Source: Desulfuromonas sp. TF (GTDB lineage Bacteria > Desulfobacterota > Desulfuromonadia > Desulfuromonadales > ATBO01). Taken from it: 64,000 nucleotides of DNA. Under the pieces are notes generated by a model. That model was not told where the DNA came from and searched no databases. It was given only the letters and a program-made list of their open reading frames with translations. This document shows positions 24,263 through 33,900 of the stretch, one piece after another. The translations under genes and the position numbers were made by a program. Each line of letters begins with the position of its first letter. The first letter of the stretch is position 1. The stretch is from positions 264,784 to 328,783 of the forward strand of contig NZ_KI421421.1 of NCBI RefSeq assembly GCF_000472285.1, in the 5' to 3' direction.

Positions 24263-24390
24263 AATCAGTCCTCTGCACTTCATGGGTCCATGTAGTTCTG
24301 TCATGTAGTTCTTGCTATCCCGCCTCCGCTGAGTTAAAATCGCCGCTTCATTTTACGGGTTCTCGTCCGCCGATATCGCCTGGATCAGCT

Positions 24391-25566
24391 ATGACCGAAC
24401 AGCCGCATCCGGAATCCAAACCGGAACTTGAACAATTCGTCCGTCACCGCATCGCGGAAGCGGGAGGAATCTCCTTTGCCGAATACATGAGACTCTGTCT
24501 CTACCATGAGGAGTACGGCTATTATATGGCTCCTCGTACCCGCATCGGCAAGCAGGGAGACTTTTTCACCTCCTCCAGCGTCCATTCCCTCTTCGGCCGT
24601 CTGGTCGCCCGCCAGATGGGTCAGATGTGGGAGCTGATGGGGAAAGGGACTTTTACGGCGGCCGAGCAGGGCGCCGGAGAAGGTCACCTCTGTCTGGACA
24701 TTCTCAATGCGGTCCGCGACGAGAATCCTGATTTTTACCGTGCTCTGCGCTACCGCTTGGTGGAACTCAGTCCCGACAACCGCCACCGTCAGCGGAAGCT
24801 GCTGGAAAGACACCTGGATCGCATCGACTGGTGCTCCCTGGAAGAGCTGGCCGGGATGGAAGGTTGTTTCCTCAGCAATGAACTGGTGGATGCCTTTCCC
24901 GTTCATCTGGTGGAGAAGCGCGGCGGGGAGCTGCGAGAAGTTTTTGTGGTGACTCGCGGCGACGAGTTTGCCGAAGAACTGAGAGCCCTTTCCACGGAGG
25001 AAATCGACCTGCACTTTCGCGAACTCGGGGTGGCTCCCGTCGAAGGGAATCGCGCTGAAGTCAACCTGGACGCGGGAAGATGGATGGAGCAGGTCGGTCG
25101 TCTGCTCAACCGCGGCTTCGTCATCACTATTGACTACGGTTATCCGGCCGCAGAGCTGTATGCTCCCTTCCGCCGGCAGGGAACTCTGATGTGCTATCAT
25201 CGGCACACCTCCAGCGACAATCCTTATCGAAACCTCGGCTGTCAGGATATTACCGCCCATGTCGACTTTTCTTCTCTGCAGATTTCCGGTGAAAAGACGG
25301 GTCTGACCCCTCTCTACTTCGGCGAGCAGTATCGCTTCCTCATGGGACTCGGCTTTGTCGAGGGGCTGATCGAGCTGCAGGCCCGTGAGGCGGATGAGAA
25401 CCGGGCCCGTGCTCTTCGCCTGACCCTCAAGAACCTTATTCTTCCCGAGGGGGGAATGGGAGAAACCTTCAAGGTTCTGGTGCAGGGCAAGGGGATTGGA
25501 AGGCCGGAGCTGATGTGCGCGCGGCGCATACGGGACATTCACCTGCCCTTGGCCGGTTTCGTTTGA
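24391..25566 (+). CDS. MidA/NDUFAF7-family SAM-dependent protein methyltransferase
   Basis: A 391-aa protein of the DUF185 family. In mitochondria the relative NDUFAF7 methylates an arginine in a complex I subunit. Blocks include E-Y-G-Y-Y-M, I-G-K-Q-G-D-F-F-T-S, the SAM-binding E-Q-G-A-G-E-G-H-L-C (usually E-x-G-x-G), L-S-N-E-L-V-D-A-F-P-V-H and I-D-Y-G-Y-P. The stop codon TGA (25564-25566) is the first three bases of an inserted repeat, so the original C-terminus may have been slightly different. Bacterial substrates are not established. Confidence 0.88.
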   Translation: MTEQPHPESKPELEQFVRHRIAEAGGISFAEYMRLCLYHEEYGYYMAPRTRIGKQGDFFTSSSVHSLFGRLVARQMGQMWELMGKGTFTAAEQGAGEGHLCLDILNAVRDENPDFYRALRYRLVELSPDNRHRQRKLLERHLDRIDWCSLEELAGMEGCFLSNELVDAFPVHLVEKRGGELREVFVVTRGDEFAEELRALSTEEIDLHFRELGVAPVEGNRAEVNLDAGRWMEQVGRLLNRGFVITIDYGYPAAELYAPFRRQGTLMCYHRHTSSDNPYRNLGCQDITAHVDFSSLQISGEKTGLTPLYFGEQYRFLMGLGFVEGLIELQAREADENRARALRLTLKNLILPEGGMGETFKVLVQGKGIGRPELMCARRIRDIHLPLAGFV

Positions 25567-25715
25567 TGGCGTCGCAAAAAGTCCGCCCTACGGCGTTACG
25601 GCGTTTTTTCAGGATCTCGACATACCTGATGTATGCCTGCGCCCCTGAAAAACCACCAGGCCTTGTAGGACGAAATTTTTGCTTAGCCATCCTCTGAGTT
25701 TTTGCGACGCCATCA
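25564..25715. repeat. MITE-like element with 17-bp perfect terminal inverted repeats
   Basis: TGATGGCGTCGCAAAAA at the left end is the exact reverse complement of TTTTTGCGACGCCATCA at the right end; total length is 152 bp. No transposase is encoded. The left end supplies the stop codon of the methyltransferase gene. Partial similarity of its right half to 23386-23426 points to a family. Confidence 0.75.
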
Positions 25716-25812
25716 TTTTTGATCAGCCCTGGAATTTCCCTGCTGGGATTTTCCGGACTCCGGACCATACGGAGAGTTTTGGGAATTATAGGATTTGTCA
25801 CGGCCGCCCGGG

Positions 25813-25841
25813 TTGCACTCAACTGCAGGGGCGGCTATACT
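25813..25841 (+). promoter_or_regulatory. Sigma-70 promoter for NifU-like gene
   Basis: TTGCAC and TATACT are separated by exactly 17 bases, with the start codon 25 bases downstream of the -10. Confidence 0.65.
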
Positions 25842-25865
25842 TAACCACAATAGAGGAGGTTACTC

Positions 25866-26087
25866 ATGAAAACGCGAGTTCAGGAAGTTCTGAATATGGT
25901 CCGTCCCGCTCTGCAGGCTGACGGCGGCGATGTCGAGCTGGTGGACGTCTCCGACGACGGAGTGGTCAGCGTTCGCCTGACCGGCGCCTGCGGGTCCTGC
26001 CCCATGTCCACCATGACGCTTAAGATGGGAATCGAAAGAACTCTCAAGGAAAAGGTTCCCGAAGTCAAAGAGGTCGTCCAGGTGTAA
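25866..26087 (+). CDS. NifU C-terminal-domain Fe-S scaffold protein
   Basis: A 73-aa stand-alone Nfu domain that carries or delivers Fe-S clusters. The motif C-G-S-C-P-M-S near residues 40-46 supplies two Cys, preceded by [13 protein letters not shown] and followed by [12 protein letters not shown]. It has a clear AGAGGAGG site and a good promoter. It is followed 24 bases later by a small unknown gene, with which it shares a terminator. Confidence 0.92.
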   Translation: MKTRVQEVLNMVRPALQADGGDVELVDVSDDGVVSVRLTGACGSCPMSTMTLKMGIERTLKEKVPEVKEVVQV

Positions 26088-26111
26088 ACCAGCCAGTTCA
26101 GGGAGGTTGTC

Positions 26112-26306
26112 ATGATCAAGGTCAAGACCTTCGGTGAACCCCTCGCCCCCTTCAAGGCCCAGAGGGAGTTGCATGAACTCGACGAGCGGATCAACTCTTT
26201 CATCAGGGAAAACAAGGTTACCAGGGTGGTTTCGGTCAGCGACTCGACCACCATGGAGGAAGGGTCGACCATTGGGCTGATCCGGGTGCTTGTTTATGAG
26301 GATTAA
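26112..26306 (+). CDS. Conserved small protein of unknown function (64 aa)
   Basis: A compact alpha/beta-looking protein: I-K-V-K-T-F-G, a helix L-H-E-L-D-E-R-I-N-S-F-I-R-E-N, and a strand pair V-V-S-V-S-D-S-T / I-G-L-I-R-V-L-V-Y. GGGAGG precedes the ATG. It is co-transcribed with the NifU-like scaffold gene, so a role near Fe-S metabolism is possible but unproven. No Cys, no signal peptide. Confidence 0.7.
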   Translation: MIKVKTFGEPLAPFKAQRELHELDERINSFIRENKVTRVVSVSDSTTMEEGSTIGLIRVLVYED

Positions 26307-26339
26307 CCCCCCTGACCGGGACGACACATCGTAAAGAGA

Positions 26340-26367
26340 AAAAAAGGAGCCTGCGGGCTCCTTTTTT
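26340..26367 (+). terminator. Intrinsic terminator after the nfu operon
   Basis: AAAAAGGAGCC-TGCG-GGCTCCTTTTTT, with A-rich and T-rich flanks. Confidence 0.85.
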
Positions 26368-26548
26368 GGTGCCGGAGGCAGACTTGAATGCCGCGTCAGC
26401 AGGAGGATAAGGGCCGGATCACTCCTCACGCATCAAAGACTCAGCTACCCCCATTGACACTCCATGGGAACGTGTTTAAAAATGAATTCAAGGGGACCTG
26501 ATGGAATTTTTTCGGCACCGTGGGTGGACTGCCGAAGGAGAATAGAAG

Positions 26549-27049
26549 ATGAAACGAATCGTTCTATATACAGCGACAGCATTCATCGCCGGACTGTTCT
26601 CGTCCGGGCTGGCCCTCGCGGCCGGGGAGTCATATTCAGGCAGTGAGAGGGGGACAGTGGAAGAACGGCATACTGACGTTCCCGAAACGGGCATTACGGG
26701 AAGTGTAACATCCTTCCAGTTGAACGAAGAGCAGATCAGTGAAGTGCAGCAGATCCTGCAGGACGAAGGGTATGATGTAGCGATCAGCGGCGAGCTCGAC
26801 TCGGATACAATCAGTGCTCTTGAAGAGTTCCAACGTTCCGAAGGTCTGGTCGTTACCGGCGAGCCGGACGAGAATACCCTGAGGGCTCTGGCGCCCACCG
26901 CCGAGGAGCAGGAGTTCTTCGGACTGTCGCCGGAATTCGGCGAGGAGGAGAGCACGAGCGAAGGAGTAGAGTCGTTGGAAGAAGGTGAAACATTGGAACA
27001 GGCACCGATGGAAGAGCGGATTCAGGAAACCCCAAGGGCCATCGACTGA
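26549..27049 (+). CDS. Exported peptidoglycan-binding-domain protein
   Basis: A 166-aa protein with a signal peptide (M-K-R-I-V-L-Y-T-A-T-A-F-I-A-G-L to A-L-A). Residues about 55-115 form a PG_binding_1 domain: Q-I-S-E-V-Q-Q-I-L-Q-D-E-G-Y, then G-E-L-D-S-D-T-I-S-A-L-E-E-F-Q-R-S-E-G-L and T-G-E-P-D-E-N-T-L-R-A-L. The tail is Glu-rich and likely disordered. No catalytic domain is present, so it is probably a cell-wall-binding structural protein. AAGGAGA precedes the ATG; a terminator follows. Confidence 0.85.
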   Translation: MKRIVLYTATAFIAGLFSSGLALAAGESYSGSERGTVEERHTDVPETGITGSVTSFQLNEEQISEVQQILQDEGYDVAISGELDSDTISALEEFQRSEGLVVTGEPDENTLRALAPTAEEQEFFGLSPEFGEEESTSEGVESLEEGETLEQAPMEERIQETPRAID

Positions 27050-27083
27050 CCGAGGTCGTCCCATAACCACCACCCACGTTCCG

Positions 27084-27108
27084 GCCGGGAGCCATCTCCC
27101 GGCTTTTT
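27084..27108 (+). terminator. Intrinsic terminator after PG-binding gene
   Basis: GCCGGGAG-CCAT-CTCCCGGC followed by TTTTT. Confidence 0.85.
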
Positions 27109-27192
27109 CCATTCCGTACTCTGATTATCTGATTACCCTTTCTATCCTAGCATCATGCATGCCGCCGTTTCGTTCCGGCCCTCACTCAGGGC

Positions 27193-28494
27193 TCAGGCGT
27201 ACCAGTCCGCGCGGCTCAGCGGCAGCCCGCTGTCGCCGTTCTCCGGTCGGACCAGCAGCGTCTGGTAAAGATTGAGACGACCTACGCCGAATCCATAGGC
27301 CGACCCGGCCATGTAGATCCTCCAGACCCGATAAGTCACTTCGTCAGTGAATCGGAGAATCTGTTCGCGGCGTCCCTCCAATCGCCGCACCCAGCGGCGC
27401 AGGGTCATGGCGTAATGTTCGCGCAGGCTCTCCACGTCGCGAATCTCGAATCCGCAGCCCTCCGCCGTGCGCAGAGTGGTAGCGATCGGAAGGCATTCGC
27501 CGTCGGGAAAGACGTATCGATTGATGAAGGAAGGGCCTTCCTGAAGAGGTTGAGCAAGGGTGGAGGCGATGCCATGATTGAGAAAGGCCCCGCCGGGGCG
27601 CAACAGGCGCCAGGCTTTGGCAAAATAATCTCCCAACCGCGATTCGCCCACGTGCTCGAACATTCCCACGCTGACCAGCTTGTCGTATCGACTTGTTTCA
27701 GCCACTTCCCGATAATCGCAGACCTCAGCCCGGCATCGGTCCCCCAGCCCCAGCTCCCTGATACGCTGGTTCGCCAGTTCAGCTTGCGGCCGGCTTAGAG
27801 TGATCCCGTGCGCCTCCACCCCGTAATGCCTGGCGGCATGGATGATCAGGCCGCCCCAGCCGCAGCCGATATCGAGGAGACGGTCGCCCTTCTTCAGACG
27901 CAGTTTCCGGCAGAGGTAGTCGAGCTTGCGCTCCTGCGCCGCCTCCAGAGTTTCATCGGGAGCGGAGAAGTAGGCACAGGAGTAGACCATCTGCTGGTCC
28001 AGCCACAAGCGGTAGAAATCGTTGGAGACGTTGTAATGATAGGTGACGGCCAGCGAATCCCGCCCCGCGGAGTGGACAGCGCCCCTGAGCCTGGCCGGCC
28101 GACGCAGGGACCCTGGCCGTTCCTGCGCCGGGAGACTCAGCAGATAGAGCGCCCGGCGCAGATTTTCGAACAGGGAAGGGCGCTGCTCAAGAATATAATC
28201 GACCAGGCTGAAGGCCGCTTCGAGATCTCCCTCGAGATCGAAATCGTCATAGATATAGGCTTCCCCCAGGGTGAGCTGATTCGGCGGCAGAAACATCCGC
28301 CGCAGGGCGCCCGGGTGCTTGAGAACCAGGGTGAACCGCGGACGGAGTTCCGGAGTCGGACTCCAGGTTGTCCCTTCCCAGAGGCGAACGGCAAAAGGGC
28401 ATTTCCTGTGCTTCTCCAGCAGGTTCTGGAGAAAGGATAAGGCGCCTATTGCGGCGCGCTCCTGATGCCTTATTGCATGAACCAGCATGTTCAT
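27193..28494 (-). CDS. cfa: Cyclopropane-fatty-acyl-phospholipid synthase
   Basis: A 433-aa SAM-dependent enzyme that methylenates unsaturated phospholipid acyl chains at the membrane. The start is ATG 28494, or ATG 28488 two codons later, after AAGGGGG. An N-terminal lipid-binding part (L-G-E-A-Y-I-Y-D-D-F-D-L-E-G-D) precedes Y-H-Y-N-V-S-N-D-F-Y, the SAM site L-L-D-I-G-C-G-W-G-G-L, the G-I-T-L-S-R-P-Q motif, and M-F-E-H-V-G. The C-terminus carries R-V-W-R-I-Y-M-A-G-S-A. It is monocistronic. Confidence 0.93.
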   Translation of the reverse strand: MNMLVHAIRHQERAAIGALSFLQNLLEKHRKCPFAVRLWEGTTWSPTPELRPRFTLVLKHPGALRRMFLPPNQLTLGEAYIYDDFDLEGDLEAAFSLVDYILEQRPSLFENLRRALYLLSLPAQERPGSLRRPARLRGAVHSAGRDSLAVTYHYNVSNDFYRLWLDQQMVYSCAYFSAPDETLEAAQERKLDYLCRKLRLKKGDRLLDIGCGWGGLIIHAARHYGVEAHGITLSRPQAELANQRIRELGLGDRCRAEVCDYREVAETSRYDKLVSVGMFEHVGESRLGDYFAKAWRLLRPGGAFLNHGIASTLAQPLQEGPSFINRYVFPDGECLPIATTLRTAEGCGFEIRDVESLREHYAMTLRRWVRRLEGRREQILRFTDEVTYRVWRIYMAGSAYGFGVGRLNLYQTLLVRPENGDSGLPLSRADWYA

Positions 28495-28620
28495 CTTCCC
28501 CCTTTGTTGTTTGTTAATTATATATAAAAGGTTTTCCTCTTTTCGCAACTGCCGGAACTGCCGCTTGTTTCAAATCTCCCTCGACTTGCCTGGACGCCGA
28601 TCCTTGATAGAGTAATCTCT

Positions 28621-28786
28621 AGGAGGCTGTCGGACTATCCATTGAGCCGGCTGCAAATTCGGCTGCTTGGCCCATATTTCAGCTCTTTTTCGGCCCATAG
28701 CTATGGCTATGAGCTCTCAAACGAGCCAATATCTGGTCTCAAGCTTCCAAATTTTCGCTTCGGCCCGTATAGTCCGACACCCTCCT
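28621..28786. repeat. MITE-like element with 18-bp terminal inverted repeats
   Basis: AGGAGGCTGTCGGACTAT on the left pairs with ATAGTCCGACACCCTCCT on the right (one mismatch); length is 166 bp. No coding capacity. An internally deleted relative lies at 22091-22133. It occupies most of the spacer before glgE; the rest of 28495-28871 shows no gene. Confidence 0.75.
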
Positions 28787-28871
28787 TGGAATTCATTGAA
28801 TGTCCGGGAATCCGGAAACTTCCGGAACCGGTTTCCCCCTATGTGAATCAGTGCATTGAAAAGGATTACCA

Positions 28872-30917
28872 ATGGCCTTCGGCAAGGAAGAACCTATCCA
28901 ACTCGTTCGAACTGAAGAAGACGGCATGAAAGCAGACGGCGACGGCCGCCGCCGGGTGGTTATCGAAGGGGTTGCGCCCGAAATCGATGGCGGCCGCTTC
29001 CCCATCAAGAGAGTCGTCGGGGAGAAAGTCGTCGTCCAGGCCGACCTGTTCGGAGACGGTCATGATTCGGTGAGCGCCTTTCTCCTTTACCGAAGCCGGA
29101 AGGAATACCAGTGGCATAAGATTCCCATGGTTCCTCTGGTCAACGATCGCTGGGAAGCAAGCTTTACGGCAGAGGAATTGGGAACATGGCATTATACCAT
29201 CGAGGGCCGCATCGACCATTTCCGCACCTGGCGAAAGGACCTGACAAAAAAATTCGAGGCGGGGCAGGATCTCGAAATCGACCGGATCATCGGCGGTGAA
29301 CTTATCGACGCGGCAGTTGAACGGGCCGGCAGCGAGGATGCGCAGATGCTCAAATCCTGGGCCGTTCGAATACGTCAGGCCGAGGATGATTCCCAGGTGC
29401 TGGCCCTGGCCGGCAGGGAAGAACTGGCCGAGTTGATGGATATCCATTACGATCCGGAGCTCGCCGCTTTTTACGAAAAAACCCTGGCGGTGACGGTAGA
29501 GCCCGTCGAAGCCCTGTTCAGCGCCTGGTACGAAATCTTTCCCCGTTCCTGCTGCGCCGAAGAAAACGGCCACGGGACATTCCGGGAATGCGAACGGCTC
29601 CTGCCGGAGATCGCTCGGATGGGGTTCGATGTCGTCTATTTCCCGCCTATTCACCCGATCGGACGAACAAACCGCAAGGGGAAAAACAATGCCGTGGTCG
29701 CTGGTGAGGAAGATCCCGGCTCCCCATGGGCCATTGGCGCCGCGGATGGAGGCCACCTGGAGGTCCATCCGCAATTAGGTCCCTTGGAGGATTTCGAGCG
29801 GTTCGTCCTCCGGGCCCGGGAACTGGGGATCCGGATCGCTCTGGATGTCGCTTTTCAGTGCTCCCCCGACCATCCCTATGTGCGGGAGCATCCGGCCTGG
29901 TTCCGATGGCGGCCGGACGGGACCGTGCAGTTTGCGGAAAACCCGCCGAAGAGATATGAGGACATCATTCCCTTCGATTTCGAGACCGATGCCTGGCAGG
30001 ACTTGTGGCGGGAGCTGAAGAGCGTCTTTGACTTCTGGATTGAGCGGGGCGTCACCATCTTCCGGGTCGACAACCCCCATACCAAGCCCTTTCCTTTCTG
30101 GGAATGGGTGATCGCGGAGATCAAGCGGGACAGGCCCGAGGCCATCTTCCTCTCCGAGGCGTTCACCCGGCCCAAAGTCATGTACCGTCTGGCAAAGGGC
30201 GGATTCAGCCAGTCTTATACCTATTTCTCCTGGCGCAATACCAAATGGGAGCTGGAGCAGTATCTCACCGAGCTGTGCCGCCCCCCTGTGCGAGAGTTTT
30301 TCCGGCCGAATTTCTGGCCCAATACTCCGGACATCCTCCCCGAGTTTCTCCAGTACGGGGGGCGGCCGGCTTTCATCATCCGCTACATCTTGGCGGCCAC
30401 CCTTTCCAGCAATTACGGAATATACGGTCCACCTTTCGAACTCTTCGTCAACGAGGCGCTGCCCGGCAAAGAGGAGTATTTCGATTCGGAAAAATACGAA
30501 ATCAAATGTTGGGACTGGAGCAATCCGAGGCACATGCGTGAGCTGATTGCCCAGGTCAACCGCATCCGCCGCGAGAATGCCGCCCTGCAGACCACCTGGA
30601 ATGTCCGCTTCTGCGAAACGGACAGCGACGAAGTCCTCTGCTATACCAAAGCAAGCGAAGACGGAACGAACCTGCTGCTGATCACGGTCAGCCTCGATCC
30701 CTTCAGCCGGCGTTCGGCCAAAATCAAGGTCCCACTGGAAGATCTCGCCATCCCAGCCGGTCAACCTTACCTGGTCCATGAACTGCTCAGCGACAGCCGG
30801 GGCATCTGGCACAGGGACTGGAACGAAGTGGAGCTCGATCCCGGGGCGATTCCGGCGAAAATTTTCCGTCTGCACCGCCGTCTGCGGCGGGAGCAGGATT
30901 TCGATTATTTTATGTGA
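28872..30917 (+). CDS. glgE: Alpha-1,4-glucan:maltose-1-phosphate maltosyltransferase
   Basis: A 681-aa cytosolic GH13_3-type enzyme that transfers maltosyl units from maltose-1-phosphate to alpha-glucan. An N-terminal DUF3416 beta-domain (about 1-200) leads to a GH13 barrel. Visible are F-S-A-W-Y-E-I-F-P-R-S, V-V-Y-F-P-P-I-H-P-I-G, R-K-G-K-N-N, F-R-V-D-N-P-H-T-K-P-F (nucleophile Asp near 400), F-L-S-E-A-F-T-R-P (acid/base Glu near 429) and Y-G-I-Y-G-P-P-F-E. The next gene makes the maltose-1-phosphate donor. AAAGGAT precedes the ATG. Confidence 0.95.
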   Translation: MAFGKEEPIQLVRTEEDGMKADGDGRRRVVIEGVAPEIDGGRFPIKRVVGEKVVVQADLFGDGHDSVSAFLLYRSRKEYQWHKIPMVPLVNDRWEASFTAEELGTWHYTIEGRIDHFRTWRKDLTKKFEAGQDLEIDRIIGGELIDAAVERAGSEDAQMLKSWAVRIRQAEDDSQVLALAGREELAELMDIHYDPELAAFYEKTLAVTVEPVEALFSAWYEIFPRSCCAEENGHGTFRECERLLPEIARMGFDVVYFPPIHPIGRTNRKGKNNAVVAGEEDPGSPWAIGAADGGHLEVHPQLGPLEDFERFVLRARELGIRIALDVAFQCSPDHPYVREHPAWFRWRPDGTVQFAENPPKRYEDIIPFDFETDAWQDLWRELKSVFDFWIERGVTIFRVDNPHTKPFPFWEWVIAEIKRDRPEAIFLSEAFTRPKVMYRLAKGGFSQSYTYFSWRNTKWELEQYLTELCRPPVREFFRPNFWPNTPDILPEFLQYGGRPAFIIRYILAATLSSNYGIYGPPFELFVNEALPGKEEYFDSEKYEIKCWDWSNPRHMRELIAQVNRIRRENAALQTTWNVRFCETDSDEVLCYTKASEDGTNLLLITVSLDPFSRRSAKIKVPLEDLAIPAGQPYLVHELLSDSRGIWHRDWNEVELDPGAIPAKIFRLHRRLRREQDFDYFM

Positions 30918-30927
30918 AAATGAGGAG

Positions 30928-33900
30928 ATGGACCTGGACATGCCCTCAAAGGATGCCCTGCCCGACGACAATCCGCAGTGGTACCGCGACGCGCTGATCT
31001 ATCAGCTCCACGTCAAGGCCTTTCACGATTCGGACGGCAACGGAATCGGCGATTTCCGCGGGCTGATGGAGAAGCTGGATTATCTGCATGACCTCGGCAT
31101 CACCGCGGTCTGGCTTCTGCCTTTCTATCCATCGCCCCTGCGGGACGACGGCTACGACATCGCCGATTACTACAGGGTCAATCCCAGCTACAACACACTT
31201 GCCGATTTCAAGCGTTTTCTCAAGGCGGCCCACGCTCGCGGCATCCGGGTGATCACCGAGCTCGTTCTCAACCACACGTCGGATCAGCACCCCTGGTTCC
31301 AGCGGGCCCGCCGGGCGCGCCCCGGTTCGGTCCACCGCAATTACTATGTCTGGAGCGACACGCCGGAGAAGTACCGCGACGCTCGGATCATCTTTCAGGA
31401 TTTCGAAACCTCCAACTGGAGCTGGGATCCGGTGGCAAAAGCCTATTACTGGCACCGTTTCTACGCCCATCAGCCCGATCTCAACTTCGAGAGCCCGGCG
31501 GTGCAAAGGGAGATGTTTCGCGTCATCGATTTCTGGTTCGGGATGGGGGTGGACGGAGTCCGCCTCGACGCCGTCCCCTATCTGTTTGAACGGGAGGGGA
31601 CCAACTGCGAGAACCTTCCGGAAACCCATGCTTTTCTCAAGAAGCTGCGCGCCCATGTCGATGCCGGTTTCAAGGACCGCATGCTGCTGGCTGAGGCCAA
31701 CCAGTGGCCCGAAGACGCCGTCGCGTACTTCGGGGAGGGGGATGAGTGCCACATGGCTTTTCATTTTCCGATCATGCCCCGTATGTACATGGCGCTGCAG
31801 ATGGAAGACCGGTTTCCCCTCATCGACATTCTGGAACAGACTCCCGCCATTCCTGACTCCTGTCAGTGGGCCATCTTTCTTCGCAATCATGACGAGCTGA
31901 CCCTGGAGATGGTCACCGATGAGGAGCGCGACTATATGTACCGGGTCTACGCCAGCGATCCGCGGGCCCGCATCAATCTGGGGATCCGCCGGCGGCTGGC
32001 GCCCCTGCTGGCAAACAGCCGGCGGCGGATCGAATTGATGAATTTCCTTCTCTTCAGTCTGCCGGGAACGCCCATTATTTATTACGGCGACGAGATCGGA
32101 ATGGGAGACAATTATTACCTCGGGGACCGGGACGGGGTGCGCACTCCGATGCAATGGAGCCCGGACCGCAACGCCGGCTTCTCCCGCGTCAATCCTCAGA
32201 GACTTTATATGCCGGTGGTCATCGAGCCGGAGTATCATTACGAGTCGGTGAATGTGGAAAACCAGGTCAGCAATACCACCTCCCTCCTCTGGTGGATGCG
32301 GCGCGTCATCTCCATGCGCAAACGGCTCAAGGCTCTCGGCAGCGGCACCATGGAGATGCTGCTCCCGGACAACCCCAAGGTTCTGGCGTTCATTCGCAGC
32401 CAGGGCGACGAAATCCTTCTGGTGGTGGTCAATCTCTCCCGCTTCGCTCAGGTGGCCCGGCTCGATCTCTCCGGTTATGCCGGACTGGTTCCGGAAGAGG
32501 TGTTCAGCCGCAACCTCTATCCGGTCATTCGCAAGGAGCCCTATATCCTGACCCTTGGCGTTCATGACTACTACTGGTTCCATCTGCGCCCGACCCGGGA
32601 ACAGATGCTGGAGACCGAACTGCCGCGACTCTCCCTCAGGAGCGGTAGCCCCTGGGAGGCTGTCCTTAAGGGGAAGACGGGAGAGCGCTTCGCCGACCTG
32701 ATCGCCGATTATCTTCCCCGCTGCCGCTGGTTCCGGAGCAAAGCCCGCCTCGTCAGCCAGGTCGAACTGGTGGACAGCCTTCCCCTCGGGACCGAATCAA
32801 GAGCCAGCCGGCTGGTTCTTTTCAAGGTGAGCTATACGGAAGGCCTGGCGGAAACCTACCTTCTTCCCCTGGCCTGGCTGCCCCGGGAGCAGGCCGAACG
32901 CCTTCTGGAGGAAGAGCCCCGGGCCCGCATCGCTTTCCTGAACCTGGGAGACGAAGAGGGGATGCTCTTCGATGCAGTCCATGACGAAAATTTCCGGGAC
33001 AGTCTGCTGCAACTGATCGCCCGCCGCCGGAAGCTGAAAGGAGAACGGGGTGAGCTTGCCGCGGCTCCAGGAAGCCGCTTTCGCGAACTGAGAGGAGGAG
33101 CGGGAACCCTCCTTCCTTCCCGCGTGTTGAAGACCGAACAGAGCAACAGCTCGGTGCAGTACGGCGACCGCTTTTTCCTCAAGCTCTACAGGCAGCCTGA
33201 CACCGGCATCAACCCCGACCCGGAAATCACGCGCTTTCTTACCGAAAAAGCTCGATTCCCCCGAATTCCTCCCTTTGCCGGTCTGCTCGAGTACCACCTC
33301 CCGGGAAAAGATCCCATGACCATCGGACTGCTGCAGGGGTATGTCTCCAATCAGGGGGATGCCTGGGGGTTCACCCTCGATGTTCTCTCCCGTTATATCG
33401 AACGGGTATTGACCCTCCATCACACTATGCCGTCTTCACCTGAGCCCTGTCCTTCCCTTTTCGACTGCGATTATGCCGAACTGCCGGAGAAGATGCATGA
33501 ACTGATCGGGACGTTTTACCTGGAGATGGCGGCGCTGCTGGGCCGCAGGACCGCGGAAATGCATCGGGCCCTGGCGGTAAACACCGCCGGCCCGGTCTGG
33601 CGGCCGGAGGAGTTCTCGCTTCTCTACCAGCGCTCCGTCTACCAGTCGATGCGCAGCCTTTGCCGGCGCTCTTTCCAGGCTCTGGCCCAGAATCTTGACC
33701 GGCTGACGGAGAAGAATCGGGCGGCGGCCGAGGGCATTCTGACGATGGAAAAGGAGATCCTCCTGCGCTTTGGAAGGATCCGCGAACGCAAGCTTTCGGC
33801 AAGCAAGATTCGCATCCATGGGGATTACCATCTGGGTCAGGTCCTGTTCACCGGCAAGGATTTCATCATCATCGACTTCGAGGGGGAGCCGGCGCGCACC

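Noticed and set aside
26368-26460. tRNA-like minus-strand start (TGGTGCCGGAGGCAG) after the nfu terminator
   Set aside because: The T-arm stem does not pair correctly and no anticodon arm or acceptor partner can be found; at most a degenerate remnant.
30778-30927. N-terminal extension of the TreS-Mak frame
   Set aside because: It overlaps the 3' end of glgE and has no TreS-like sequence; the family start fits 30928-30940.
28866-32583. Long antisense frames opposite glgE and treS
   Set aside because: Shadows of strongly conserved plus-strand enzymes; no family motif in the antisense translations.
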